In this document: positions 9,747 through 18,454 of the stretch, piece after piece | Position numbering within the stretch: the stretch's first letter is position 1 | How the letters are laid out: the number at the start of each line of letters is the position of its first letter | Source of the DNA: Paraburkholderia silviterrae | GTDB taxonomy: Bacteria; Pseudomonadota; Gammaproteobacteria; Burkholderiales; Burkholderiaceae | Direction of reading: 5' to 3' | Assembly (NCBI RefSeq): GCF_004353915.1 | Contig: NZ_SMRP01000023.1 | Location: forward strand, 65,281 to 129,280 | Length of the DNA: 64,000 bases | Program-made: the position numbers and the translations under genes | The notes under the pieces: model-generated | What the model was told of the DNA's origin: nothing | Seen by the model: the letters and a program-made list of their open reading frames with translations, nothing else | Databases searched by the model: none

Positions 9747-10327
9747 GTCTGGTCTGCCGATTTACGTTTTAGTTTTCGAGAAATATGCATAACGAACATG
9801 CACGCGGCATGCCCATCTCTATTCCTGTGCTTCGCGATATTTTTGCGCAAAGCACAAAAAAACCCAACCGGCCTAAATCAAACCTATGCGAAAAACGTTA
9901 AGCGAAGCCGCAACAAAACCTTCAAATCATTGAAAACAAACATTTCGGAACAGCCGAAGCCAAAGCGCCACCAGACAGGACCGCGTGCGAAGCGCGCCAC
10001 ACGGGCAAAGCCGCCGCGCATCGCCTGCGCCCGATTGAATGACGCGATTGGCCCTGATTACGCGTTTCATTGCCCAATACCCTTACTCATCGGCCCATAC
10101 TCGTACCACCCGGAAATCAAATCCTTTACAAGAGTGAAACGCCGCTGCCGTTTGAGATAGATATTGCAATTCCCGACAACTGTCAATATTATTTTCATTC
10201 TAATTATCGCCACACCAAGGTCCGACAAGTGTGTTCTATTACCGGACGACAGAGTTGATAGCGCGACATTGTCAAACAGAACACCCCTTTACCCGGTAAA
10301 TGCAACCAGCATACGAGGCGAAATTCG
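9747..10327. promoter_or_regulatory. AT-rich divergent regulatory region lysR / aspT-asdA
   Basis: This 581-bp region is markedly richer in A+T than its surroundings and lies between aspT (-) and a LysR gene (+), the classical arrangement for LysR control. It contains inverted repeats such as gacaactgtc near 10177, but I could not single out a unique T-N11-A operator. Confidence 0.55.
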
Positions 10328-11389
10328 ATGAATCAAATACACGCCATGCGAGTCTTCGTCACAGTTGCGGAATCGCAAAGCTTTCGCCGGGCCGCGCAAC
10401 AACTCGACGTCTCGAATGCACTGGTCACCCGCTCGGTTGCCATGCTCGAAGCGCACCTCCATACGCGGCTCATCAACCGCACCACGCGTAATCTTTCGCT
10501 TACCGAAGCAGGCCTTCGCTATCTCGACGGCTGCCGCAGCGTGCTCGAGGAACTCGACCACCTCGAAAATGCGCTCGCGCACACCGAGCGCGAGCCGAGC
10601 GGCACGCTGCGCGTGGCGGCGGCCAGCACGCTGTCGCTCGTCACGCTCACGCCGCTCATCGACGGCTACCGGCGGCGCTATCCGCGCGTGAACGTGCACC
10701 TCACGCTCGCCGAGCGGCAAATCGATCTGGTGGAGGACAGGTTCGACGTGGGTATCGTCGCGGCCTCGCCCGCGCGCAGCGGCCGCAACGACGACATGGA
10801 GATCATCGAGCAGGCGCTCGGCCTGGCAACGTTCGTGCCATGCGCATCGCCCGCCTGGATCGCCGAGCATGGCGAACCAGGCACGCCCGCACAGCTCGCG
10901 CGCCATGCCGCGGTGACGTTGCCGCCCGAAGAGCGCAGCGTCAGCTGGCAGTTCGCGAAGCCTGGCGAGCAAGCGCAACAGATCACGCTGCGCCCCGCCT
11001 ATGCGGTAAATAACATGCTGATGGTGCGGCACGCCGCGCTCGCGGGCATGGGCGTGGCAGTCGTGCCCGCGTCGCTCGTCGCCGACGACTTCGCGGCCGG
11101 CACGCTGATCCGCCTGTTGCCCGAATACGAGATCGACGACCCAGAGGCCCACATGTCGATCGTCTATCCGAACCGCCAGTATCTGCCGGCAAAAACGCTG
11201 CGCTTCGTCGATTACGCCGTCGAGCATTTCCAGCATGCAAGCGATGGCGGCGGCAAAGCGACGGCCCAGCCTGCTGCGGCCCTTGCGGCCAGTCCAGCGG
11301 CGCTGCTGCCGGTTGGTGGCACGGTTGGTGGCACATTCGGCAGCACGCTCGGCAGCAGTCCGGCGCTGCACGCGATGAGCGGCAACTGA
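10328..11389 (+). CDS. LysR-family transcriptional regulator
   Basis: A 353-residue LTTR. The N-terminal winged helix-turn-helix is at 1-60 (AMRVFVTVAESQSFRRAAQQ and VTRSVAMLEAHL), followed by a periplasmic-binding-like effector domain at about 90-300. It is longer than the usual 300 residues because of a C-terminal low-complexity tail rich in Ala, Gly and Thr (GGTVGGTFGSTLGSS). It is divergent from the aspT-aspT-asdA genes and therefore a likely regulator of them, with aspartate as the obvious but unproven inducer. Confidence 0.9.
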   Translation: MNQIHAMRVFVTVAESQSFRRAAQQLDVSNALVTRSVAMLEAHLHTRLINRTTRNLSLTEAGLRYLDGCRSVLEELDHLENALAHTEREPSGTLRVAAASTLSLVTLTPLIDGYRRRYPRVNVHLTLAERQIDLVEDRFDVGIVAASPARSGRNDDMEIIEQALGLATFVPCASPAWIAEHGEPGTPAQLARHAAVTLPPEERSVSWQFAKPGEQAQQITLRPAYAVNNMLMVRHAALAGMGVAVVPASLVADDFAAGTLIRLLPEYEIDDPEAHMSIVYPNRQYLPAKTLRFVDYAVEHFQHASDGGGKATAQPAAALAASPAALLPVGGTVGGTFGSTLGSSPALHAMSGN

Positions 11390-11445
11390 ACGCCGCCTGA
11401 GTGCAAATCAGGCGCAGGCCAGACACAAACCGGGCAACACCCAAG

Positions 11446-11474
11446 GCGGCGCTTGACCGGTAGTCAAGCGCCGC
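11446..11474. terminator. Perfect 12-bp hairpin between convergent genes
   Basis: gcggcgcttgac pairs exactly with gtcaagcgccgc around the loop cggta. It lies between the lysR stop and the stop codon of the convergent gene, overlapping the latter by one base. No U-tract is present. Confidence 0.6.
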
Positions 11475-12022
11475 TATGCCAGGTTCTGCGCCCCGCCTTC
11501 CCCGGCTTCGTCGAGGCCCACGGCGCCGCACAGCTCGCGCAGCAGCGGCGCTTCGCGCTCGTGCACTTCCACCGGCAGCCACGTCGCGCCCGCCCATGCG
11601 AGGTAGCGCGCACGATGCTGGCCGTTGCGAAATGCCACTACGCCCACGTGCGCGAGGCCGAGCCAACCCGCGAGCCCGGCCGCGCGCCGCCTCGCGATCG
11701 TCACGTAGGGCATCTGCGGCACCCGCTCGTTGTGTGGGTCGAGAAATTCGCGGATGCCGCGCACCTTGCCCACATGCCAGTCGTCGACCGGCTTGAGCAC
11801 ATAGTCGGTGTCGTCGCGCTCGGCGCAGACCAGCAGCTTGTGCAAGTCGACGATCACCACTTCGTGACGCGTGCCGTCGGTTGTGAAGACGCGCTTGAAG
11901 CGCACATAGTCGTAGGGATGATGGGCCGGCACCGGCACGACCCAGAAGGGTCCGGACGCGGACGGGTGCGGTGACGGGGTCGAAGGCATCTCGGTAGGCG
12001 TGGACAGGGACGTCGGCGGCAT
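11474..12022 (-). CDS. ParB-like / FiwA-like hypothetical protein
   Basis: A 182-residue soluble protein without a signal peptide. After a Ser/Pro/Thr-rich N-terminus it contains VVIVDLHKLL near 56 and FRNGQHRARYLAWAGA near 131 followed by LPVEV. This spacing and the NGxHRA core resemble the ParB/sulfiredoxin-like fold, including proteins annotated as plasmid fertility inhibition factors (FiwA). The function is not established. It is convergent with lysR, and the next gene downstream of its start is the broken crotonase on the opposite strand. The start is uncertain because no clear ribosome-binding site precedes 12022. Confidence 0.6.
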   Translation of the reverse strand: MPPTSLSTPTEMPSTPSPHPSASGPFWVVPVPAHHPYDYVRFKRVFTTDGTRHEVVIVDLHKLLVCAERDDTDYVLKPVDDWHVGKVRGIREFLDPHNERVPQMPYVTIARRRAAGLAGWLGLAHVGVVAFRNGQHRARYLAWAGATWLPVEVHEREAPLLRELCGAVGLDEAGEGGAQNLA

Positions 12023-12142
12023 GCGGAGGGCGCGTCTCTCGTAGTAGTCGTGAAAAGCGGCCTAAGCTACGAGGGATTCGTGAAATTTTCGTGACCTATG
12101 CACCACGAATGCGCATGCCTCGCGCCTCAGGAAAAAAAACCG

Positions 12143-12969
12143 ATGGACAAAGCGAACCCCATCCATCCCGCAAGCACCGAGACTTTTGGCAACCACGTGC
12201 GCATCGAAGCACGCGCTCAGGTTGCCACCATCGTGCTCGAACGGCCCGAGCAGCGCAACGCCATCGACCGCCCGGTAGCCGAAGCGCTGGCCGCCGCCTT
12301 CGCGCGCTTCGAAGCGAATCCGCAATGGCGCGCGGCGGTTCTGTTCGGCGCGGGCGGCACATTTTGCGCGGGCGCCGACCTGGGCGCGCTCAACGACGAC
12401 GCAAGGCGCAACGAAGTCCACGCCGACGGCAGCGGCCCCGGCCCCCTCGGCCCCACGCGCATGACGCTCGCCAAGCCGGCCATCGCCGCCATCGCGGGAT
12501 ACGCCGTCGCGGGGGGCTCGAACTCGCGCTCCTTTGCGATTTGCGCGTCGTGGAAGAAGACGCCGTCCTCGGCGTGTTCTGCCGGCGTGTGGGCGTGCCG
12601 CTCATCGATGGCGGCAGTGTACGCCTGCCGCGTCTCATCGGCCTGTCGCGCGCGCTCGATCTGATCCTCACCGGGCGCGCCGTGAACGCCCAGGAAGCGC
12701 TCGCCTTCGGGCTTGCGAACCGCGTCGTGAAGCCGGGGACGGCGCGCGAGCAAGCCGAGGCGCTCGCGGCACAACTCGCGGCATTCCCGCAGGCGGCCTT
12801 GCTGGCTGACCGCCGCTCGGCCTGGGAAAACAGCACGCTGGCCGATCTCGGCGAAGCGTTGCGCCGCGAAGGCGCAGGCGGCTATCGCGCGGTCATGGAC
12901 GAAGGGCTCGCGCTCGCCGCGCGCTTCGCCGCGGGCGCGGGCCGGCATGGCGATCCGCTCGATGGCTGA
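12143..12969 (+). pseudogene. Enoyl-CoA hydratase/isomerase, frameshifted
   Basis: Two overlapping frames together encode one complete crotonase-family protein. The first, from ATG 12143 (MDKANPIHPA, preceded by AGGA), carries the N-terminal half with TFCAGADLGALN and AAIAGYAVAGG. It then shifts at a run of six G (12511-12516) into a second frame giving LELALLCDLRVVEEDAVLG, PLIDGGSVRLPRLIG and a C-terminus ending at 12969. One extra base in the G-run restores GYAVAGG(L)ELALLCDL, so this is either a single-base deletion or a sequencing error. An in-frame ATG at 12098 is an alternative start. The acyl-CoA substrate is unknown. Confidence 0.85.
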
Positions 12970-13142
12970 TTCTTGAAGGTCTCCGCGCGAGCCGCTAAAT
13001 TTGAATCAGACAGCCAACTCGACTGGCTGCCCGCCCCGCGCGCGCCGTCGGGATCGTCCACGCCGTCTGCTGCACGGCGGGACATTCCTAAGACGAGACG
13101 CCGCCGCGCACGACCCATGATGCCGCATCAGGGGATCCCTAC

Positions 13143-14930
13143 ATGCCGACGGATCGAATCATCCGCTTCGCGGATTTCGAGCTCGACGTCGAGCGCTACC
13201 AGCTTCGGCGCGCGGGCGAAGAAGTGCGGCTGGAGCGGTTGCCGATGGATCTCCTGATCCTGCTCGCCTCGCGCCACGGTGAGTTGATCTCGCGCGCGGA
13301 CATTGTCGAGCGGCTATGGCACGGCAATCCATATCGCGACAACGAGAACGGCATCAACACCGCGATCCGCAAGATCCGCATCGCATTGGCCGACGACCCG
13401 GCGCGGCCGCGCCATCTCGTCACTGTGAAGGGCAAGGGCTACCGGCTCGACGGCGCGAGCTTCGCGAGCCGCTCAGACAGCACGGACACCGAGCCCATCG
13501 GCACGCACGGCGCCGTGCGCGTGCTGGTGCTGCCGTTTGCAAACCTCACGGGCGATGGCAAAGAGGCCTATTTCTGCAGCGCCCTCGCCGATGAGATCTC
13601 GGCCACGCTAGGCGCGCTCGGTGCGGATCGACTGCGCATGATCGCGCGCACAACCGCGGCGCGCTATCGCGACACGGCCAAGAGCATCGGCGAGATTGCG
13701 CGCGAGCTCAAGCTCGACTACGTGCTCGAAGGCTCGTTCTCGCGCCTAGCGCACAAGGTGCGCATCCTCACGCGCCTGATTCGTTGCGCCGACGAGGTTC
13801 AGATCTGGAGCCGCGCCCATGAGCCGGTTTCGCAGGACGCGCTCGACATCATCAAGGAAGCCGCCGGCGCGCTCGCGCAAGAGCTCACCTCCACGCTCTC
13901 CGAGCAACAGCGCTCCTTGCTCGCGCGGCGGCTGCCTGTCGACCCGGCCGCCCATGACGCCTATGTGCGCGGGCGTTACTTCTGGTACCGGCGCGTGCAT
14001 TTCGATGCGGCGTTCTGCGCCCATCATGGCATCGACGGCGAAGACTTCGCGCGCAGCCGCGCCTATTTCGAGGCGGCGCTCGAGCACGATCCGAACTACG
14101 CGCTCGGCTACGCAGGGCTGTCGAACTACTACGGGGCGTCGGTCGTGCACGGCCTGTTCGCGCCCGACGACGGCTGGCCCGTCGCGCGCGCCCTCGCGCA
14201 AAGCGCGCTGGAGCTCGACCCGGACCTGCCCGAAGCCCATCACGCGCTTGCCGCCGTGCGCTACTTCTTCGACTGGGACTGGCCACGCGCCGAGGCGGGC
14301 TTCAAGGAAGCGCTGCGGCGCAATCCAAGCTATCCGGAGGCGCACCGGCTCTATGCGCGGCTGCTGCTCGCGGCGGGCCGCCATGCCGAAGGCCAGGTGG
14401 CGATGGCGCGCGCCGAGAAGATCGACCCGCTCGCGTTCCAGGGCTCGCGCGCCTTCGGCATGATTCTCGCGGGACAGCATGCGCAAGTCGTGCGCGAGTA
14501 CCTCGCACCGGGTCACATGGAGCATTCGCCGCTCGTGTACCAGGTGCTGGCGACCGCGTTCGAAGTGAAGAAGCTCTTTGCGCAGGCCGTGGACGCCACG
14601 GTGGAAGCGCTCGAACGCTGCGATCTGCAAGCGCGCTCGACGGCGGTCCGTTCCCACTGGGAAGCCGGCGGCTACGACGCGGTATTGCACTGGTATCTGG
14701 ACGACCTGCTTGCGCGGCGGCGCAGGCAGTACACCTCGCCCTTGTTGATTGCCGAGGCCTATGCGCGGCTCGCCCAACCCAACGAGATGTTCCAGTGGCT
14801 GGACGCGGCCCTCGCAGAGCGCGCTTCGCGCCTGTGCGAGCTGCGCATGAATCCCTGGTTCCAGCCGTATCGCGCGAGCGGGCGCATGCGGCGCGTCGAA
14901 CAGCACATCGGGGGCGCACAGACGCATTGA
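13143..14930 (+). CDS. Winged-helix regulator with TPR domain
   Basis: A 595-residue protein. Residues 1-105 form an OmpR/PhoB-type C-terminal effector fold (IRFADFELD, then INTAIRKIRIALADDPARP and VKGKGYRL). Residues 115-260 contain the VLPFANLTGDG adenylate-cyclase-like/TolB-like segment, and from about 300 there are TPR-like helices (ALELDPDLPEAHHALA). This is the CadC/HilA-like layout, but I see no transmembrane helix, so it is probably cytosolic. It stands alone, with the frameshifted crotonase upstream and a hairpin terminator downstream. Targets are unknown. Confidence 0.8.
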   Translation: MPTDRIIRFADFELDVERYQLRRAGEEVRLERLPMDLLILLASRHGELISRADIVERLWHGNPYRDNENGINTAIRKIRIALADDPARPRHLVTVKGKGYRLDGASFASRSDSTDTEPIGTHGAVRVLVLPFANLTGDGKEAYFCSALADEISATLGALGADRLRMIARTTAARYRDTAKSIGEIARELKLDYVLEGSFSRLAHKVRILTRLIRCADEVQIWSRAHEPVSQDALDIIKEAAGALAQELTSTLSEQQRSLLARRLPVDPAAHDAYVRGRYFWYRRVHFDAAFCAHHGIDGEDFARSRAYFEAALEHDPNYALGYAGLSNYYGASVVHGLFAPDDGWPVARALAQSALELDPDLPEAHHALAAVRYFFDWDWPRAEAGFKEALRRNPSYPEAHRLYARLLLAAGRHAEGQVAMARAEKIDPLAFQGSRAFGMILAGQHAQVVREYLAPGHMEHSPLVYQVLATAFEVKKLFAQAVDATVEALERCDLQARSTAVRSHWEAGGYDAVLHWYLDDLLARRRRQYTSPLLIAEAYARLAQPNEMFQWLDAALAERASRLCELRMNPWFQPYRASGRMRRVEQHIGGAQTH

Positions 14931-15006
14931 AGTGCGCACAGGCCGCTTTTACGCGCTTTATAAGGGCACCTCTGGCGGCGCCCCATGGGCATGCCCCGGC
15001 AACGAC

Positions 15007-15030
15007 AAGGGCGCCTCATGAGCGCCCTTT
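15007..15030 (+). terminator. Rho-independent terminator
   Basis: aagggcgc pairs with gcgccctt around ctcatga and is followed by a short T run. It lies downstream of the winged-helix/TPR gene. Confidence 0.65.
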
Positions 15031-15132
15031 GCGTGTCTGGCGGCCGACCTGTGGGATGCCGGCCGCGCTCCGTGGCCGGCCACGGCGGCGGCCGGCCCGG
15101 CCAGAGTTTCGTTCGAGGTCTGCGTGCCTGCC

Positions 15133-15393
15133 TCAGTTGCCGTGGTACAGGTCGTTGTTCAGGCGGTCGCGTTCACCGGACTTGGTGGAACGCACGAGGT
15201 CCTGATACACCTGCGCATGGGTCAACCCTATCGGCGCCCCTGAGGCGCTATTGGTCATGGGCGTGCCGCCCACGTCCTGCGAAGCCGACGGTGCGCCCTG
15301 AGACGGATCGGACGACGTATCGGCAAACGCGAGTCCTGCGAATAAGGCGGCCGCGCAGGCCACCGCGATGCGTACTGTGTTCATCGTGTTCAT
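15133..15393 (-). CDS. DUF4148 small exported protein
   Basis: An 86-residue periplasmic protein. A Sec signal peptide (MNTMNTVRIAVACAAALFAG, ending AFA) is followed by a short mature region with LTHAQVYQDLVR and a Glu/Arg-rich end, the pattern of the DUF4148 family common in Burkholderiales. The start at 15393 is chosen because the long upstream frame extension (to 15945) has no signal character, whereas this ATG begins the signal peptide and has GGAG at a suitable distance. The function of the family is unknown. Confidence 0.8.
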   Translation of the reverse strand: MNTMNTVRIAVACAAALFAGLAFADTSSDPSQGAPSASQDVGGTPMTNSASGAPIGLTHAQVYQDLVRSTKSGERDRLNNDLYHGN

Positions 15394-15820
15394 GTCATCG
15401 CTCCAGGAGGAAAGCGCATGCACCCCACCCGCCATGCGCGGCGCGGACGAAGCCAGCTGTCTCACCCGCAAACTGAAGAACGGGTGCCGCGCCGGGGAAT
15501 GCGCACTGGATCGTAGAGAGATGGTGCGGCGCGGCTGTGGGGCGCACCATGGACGCAACCTGAAGAAATCGTCAAGGCCGCCCGCGCCTGGCGAGTGTTG
15601 CGTAAGAAGAACGCAAGAAAAGCGTGCCGCATGCGGCGCGGCGCATTTCAGTACAATTCCGGCTTGACTTCGGTTGCTCCGCGTTTGACCCGAAACGCGT
15701 GCACAGTCGGACCAGCGACGCCCCGCTACGCACGACACCCTGTGCGCCGCCCGCCGCGACTCGACCTCGAGCGGCGCGCCGCGAACCGAGCACACGCGCA
15801 CCTCATAACGCCCCCTGCCC
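15394..15820. other. Intergenic region DUF4148 gene / MFS gene
   Basis: 427 bp between divergent genes. Open frames crossing it are low-quality and family-less. An imperfect inverted repeat (ttgcg near 15598 with cgcaa near 15612) is the only structure seen. Confidence 0.4.
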
Positions 15821-17005
15821 ATGCCATTGCCCCTTCTTGCCCTTGCCGTCGCCGCGTTTGGTATCGGTACCACCGAGTTCGTCATCATGGGCCTCTTGCC
15901 CGATGTCGCGCGCGACTTGAGCGTGTCGATTCCGGCGGCGGGCATGCTCGTCTCGGCTTATGCGCTCGGCGTGACGATCGGCGCGCCCATCGTTGCCATC
16001 GCCGTCGCGAACGTGCCGCGCAAGGCGGCGCTCATGCGCTTGATCGGCATCTTCATCGTCGGCAACCTGCTGTGCGCACTCGCCCCCAATTACCCGATCC
16101 TGATGGCCGCGCGCATCGTCACCGCGTTCTGCCACGGCGCGTTCTTCGGCATCGGCTCGGTGGTCGCCGCGGGGCTCGTGGCGCCCAACCGCCGCGCCCA
16201 GGCCATCGCCCTCATGTTCACCGGCCTCACGCTCGCAAACGTGCTGGGCGTGCCGCTCGGCACGGCGCTCGGCCAGCTCGCGGGCTGGCGCACGACCTTC
16301 TGGGCCGTGACCGGCATCGGCGTGCTCGCGGCGGCGGCGCTGCAGGTCTGCCTGCCCAGGCACATCGAGATGCCCAAGGCGAGCCTCGTGCACGAATTCA
16401 GCGTGCTCAGGAACCCGCAGGTGCTGATGGTGCTCGGCATGAGCGTGCTGGCCTCGGCAAGCCTGTTCTCGGTGTTCACCTACATCACGCCGATCCTCGA
16501 AGACGTCACGGGCTTCTCGCCGCATGACGTCACCTTCGTGCTGCTGGTGTTCGGCCTCGGCCTCACGGTGGGCAGCACGCTCGGCGGCAGGCTCGCCGAC
16601 TGGAAGCTCATGCGCTCGCTGCTCTCGCTGATTGCCGCAATTGGCGTGGTGCTCGCGGTGTTCGCGTTCACCATGCACGATCAGTTCGCGGCGGTCGCGA
16701 CCATCTTCATGTGGGGCGTGCTCGCCTTCGCTATCGTGCCGCCGCTGCAGATGCTCATCGTCAATCGCGCGAGCGCTGCGCCGAACCTCGCATCCACGCT
16801 CAACCAGGGCGCCTTCAATCTCGGCAACGCAAGCGGCGCCTGGCTCGGCGGCGCGGCGATCAGCGCGGGCGCGCCGCTCACCGCGCTGCCGTGGGTGGGC
16901 ATCCTCATGGCGTTCGCGGCGCTTGGGCTCACCTTCGTCTCGGCGCAGCTCGACCGGCGCGCGCGCCGACGCACGGCGGTGGCGGCGCCCACGTCCTGCG
17001 TTTGA
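15821..17005 (+). CDS. MFS efflux transporter, AraJ/YdhP-like (DHA1)
   Basis: A 394-residue inner-membrane transporter. The start LALAVAAFGIGTTEFVIMGL is diagnostic of the AraJ/YdhP-like DHA1 drug-efflux subgroup. Twelve hydrophobic segments are evident, with NRRAQAIALMFTGLTLANVL in the central region. The tail is Arg-rich. It is followed 63 bp later by a second, unrelated MFS gene on the same strand, so the two may be co-transcribed. The substrate is unknown. No good ribosome-binding site precedes the ATG, but it is the family start. Confidence 0.87.
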   Translation: MPLPLLALAVAAFGIGTTEFVIMGLLPDVARDLSVSIPAAGMLVSAYALGVTIGAPIVAIAVANVPRKAALMRLIGIFIVGNLLCALAPNYPILMAARIVTAFCHGAFFGIGSVVAAGLVAPNRRAQAIALMFTGLTLANVLGVPLGTALGQLAGWRTTFWAVTGIGVLAAAALQVCLPRHIEMPKASLVHEFSVLRNPQVLMVLGMSVLASASLFSVFTYITPILEDVTGFSPHDVTFVLLVFGLGLTVGSTLGGRLADWKLMRSLLSLIAAIGVVLAVFAFTMHDQFAAVATIFMWGVLAFAIVPPLQMLIVNRASAAPNLASTLNQGAFNLGNASGAWLGGAAISAGAPLTALPWVGILMAFAALGLTFVSAQLDRRARRRTAVAAPTSCV

Positions 17006-17068
17006 CGGGCCTGGGCCGCGGGCAGCGCGCCGCCCCGCATCCGCTCGCCCGTAGTAGCATCCTGCCCG

Positions 17069-18226
17069 ATGAAAACCGTCCTCACCCGCGATTTCCTCGC
17101 GCTGATCCTGAGCGTGGCCGTGGTCGGCCTCGGTTCCGGCGCGACCTTGCCGCTCACCGCCCTCGCCCTCACCGACGCCGGCTACGGCACCGCCATCGTC
17201 GGCCTGCTCACCGCCGCGCAAGCGTTCGGCGGGCTCCTTGTCGTGCCGGCCACAGCGTGGATCACCACGCGCTTCGGCTCGCGCCAGGTGATCGTGGGCG
17301 CGGTGCTCGTCGTCGCTGTCGCAACCGCGCTCATGCAGCTCGGCGCGAACCTGTGGCTCTGGGCGCTCTTGCGCATGGCCTGCGGCGCGGCGCTGATGCT
17401 GCTCTTCACGATCGGCGAGGCCTGGGTCAACGAGCTCGCCAACGACACCAACCGCGGCCGCGTGGTCGGCATCTACGCGACCACCTTCACGCTGTTCCAG
17501 ATGGCCGGCCCCGTGCTCGTGAGCCAGATCGCGGGCTTCACGGCGTGGCGCTTCGCGATCTGCGGCGCGCTGTTCCTGATCGCGCTGCCGATGCTCGCGG
17601 CGATCCGCACGCGCGCGAAGGGCGCGGACTCGCACGAAAAGCACGGCAGCTGGCGCCATGTCCTGCCGAAGATGCCCGCGATCATCGTCGCCACGGGGTT
17701 CTTCGCGCTGTTCGACACGCTCGCGCTCTCGCTCTTGCCGCTCTTCGCGATGGGCCACGGGATCGACAGCGAAACGGCCGTGCTGTTCGCATCCGCTGTT
17801 CTGCTCGGCGACACCACCATGCAGTTCCCCATCGGCTGGCTTGCCGACCGGCTCGGCCGCGAACGCGTGCACGCGCTCATGGGTGTGCTCGTGGCGGCGC
17901 TCTTGCCGCTGCTGCCATTGGCCATTGCGACGCCCTGGCTGCGCTGGCCACTGTTGTTCATGCTGGGTGCGGCGGCGGGCTCGATCTACACGCTCTCCAT
18001 CGTCGCGTGCGGCGAGCGTTTCGAGGGTGTGGCGCTCGTTTCGGCAAGCGCGCTCGTGAGCGCGGCGTGGAGCGCGGCGAGCTTCGGCGGCCCGATCGTC
18101 ACCGGCGCGCTAATGGAGCACGCGGGCCGCGACGCCATGCTCTGGGTGCTGTTCGCGTGCGCGCTGCTGTTTCTCGGCACGCTGCGCTGGGAACGCGCAC
18201 GCGGGATTGTGCGCGTGCGGGCTTAG
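17069..18226 (+). CDS. MFS transporter, YcaD-like
   Basis: A 385-residue inner-membrane transporter with about twelve hydrophobic segments. GEAWVNELANDTNRGRVVG near 116 and the FGGLLVVPA stretch are characteristic of the YcaD-type MFS group. It follows the AraJ/YdhP-like gene and ends before a strong terminator. The substrate is not predictable from sequence. Confidence 0.85.
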   Translation: MKTVLTRDFLALILSVAVVGLGSGATLPLTALALTDAGYGTAIVGLLTAAQAFGGLLVVPATAWITTRFGSRQVIVGAVLVVAVATALMQLGANLWLWALLRMACGAALMLLFTIGEAWVNELANDTNRGRVVGIYATTFTLFQMAGPVLVSQIAGFTAWRFAICGALFLIALPMLAAIRTRAKGADSHEKHGSWRHVLPKMPAIIVATGFFALFDTLALSLLPLFAMGHGIDSETAVLFASAVLLGDTTMQFPIGWLADRLGRERVHALMGVLVAALLPLLPLAIATPWLRWPLLFMLGAAAGSIYTLSIVACGERFEGVALVSASALVSAAWSAASFGGPIVTGALMEHAGRDAMLWVLFACALLFLGTLRWERARGIVRVRA

Positions 18227-18331
18227 AAGGCCAGTTCCGACCAGTCATCCCGGTGCGGTTTGACGAACGACAATGCGAGCCCAATTCTTCACGCGCTGAT
18301 CCGGGCGCGCGACCGGCGACCCATAAAATAA

Positions 18332-18357
18332 AAGGGCGCCACCGAAGTGGCGCCCTT
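18332..18357. terminator. Perfect 11-bp hairpin terminator
   Basis: aagggcgccac pairs exactly with gtggcgccctt around a cgaa tetraloop. It is flanked by A residues and closes the MFS pair. Confidence 0.75.
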
Positions 18358-18454
18358 ACAGCAAGAAGTCGGGGGTCCGCTTACCCGGAGGCAGCTGCCG
18401 ACACTGATCCCGACTTTTCGTCAGTAATCTTACGGAAAACGGAATACACGGTCA

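Noticed and set aside
15803..17872. 689-residue minus-strand open frame
   Set aside because: It spans two clear MFS genes on the other strand and is charged low-complexity sequence.
18335..18360. REP-like or attachment site near the Abi gene
   Set aside because: It is a simple perfect terminator hairpin; no flanking direct repeat, tRNA or integrase was found.
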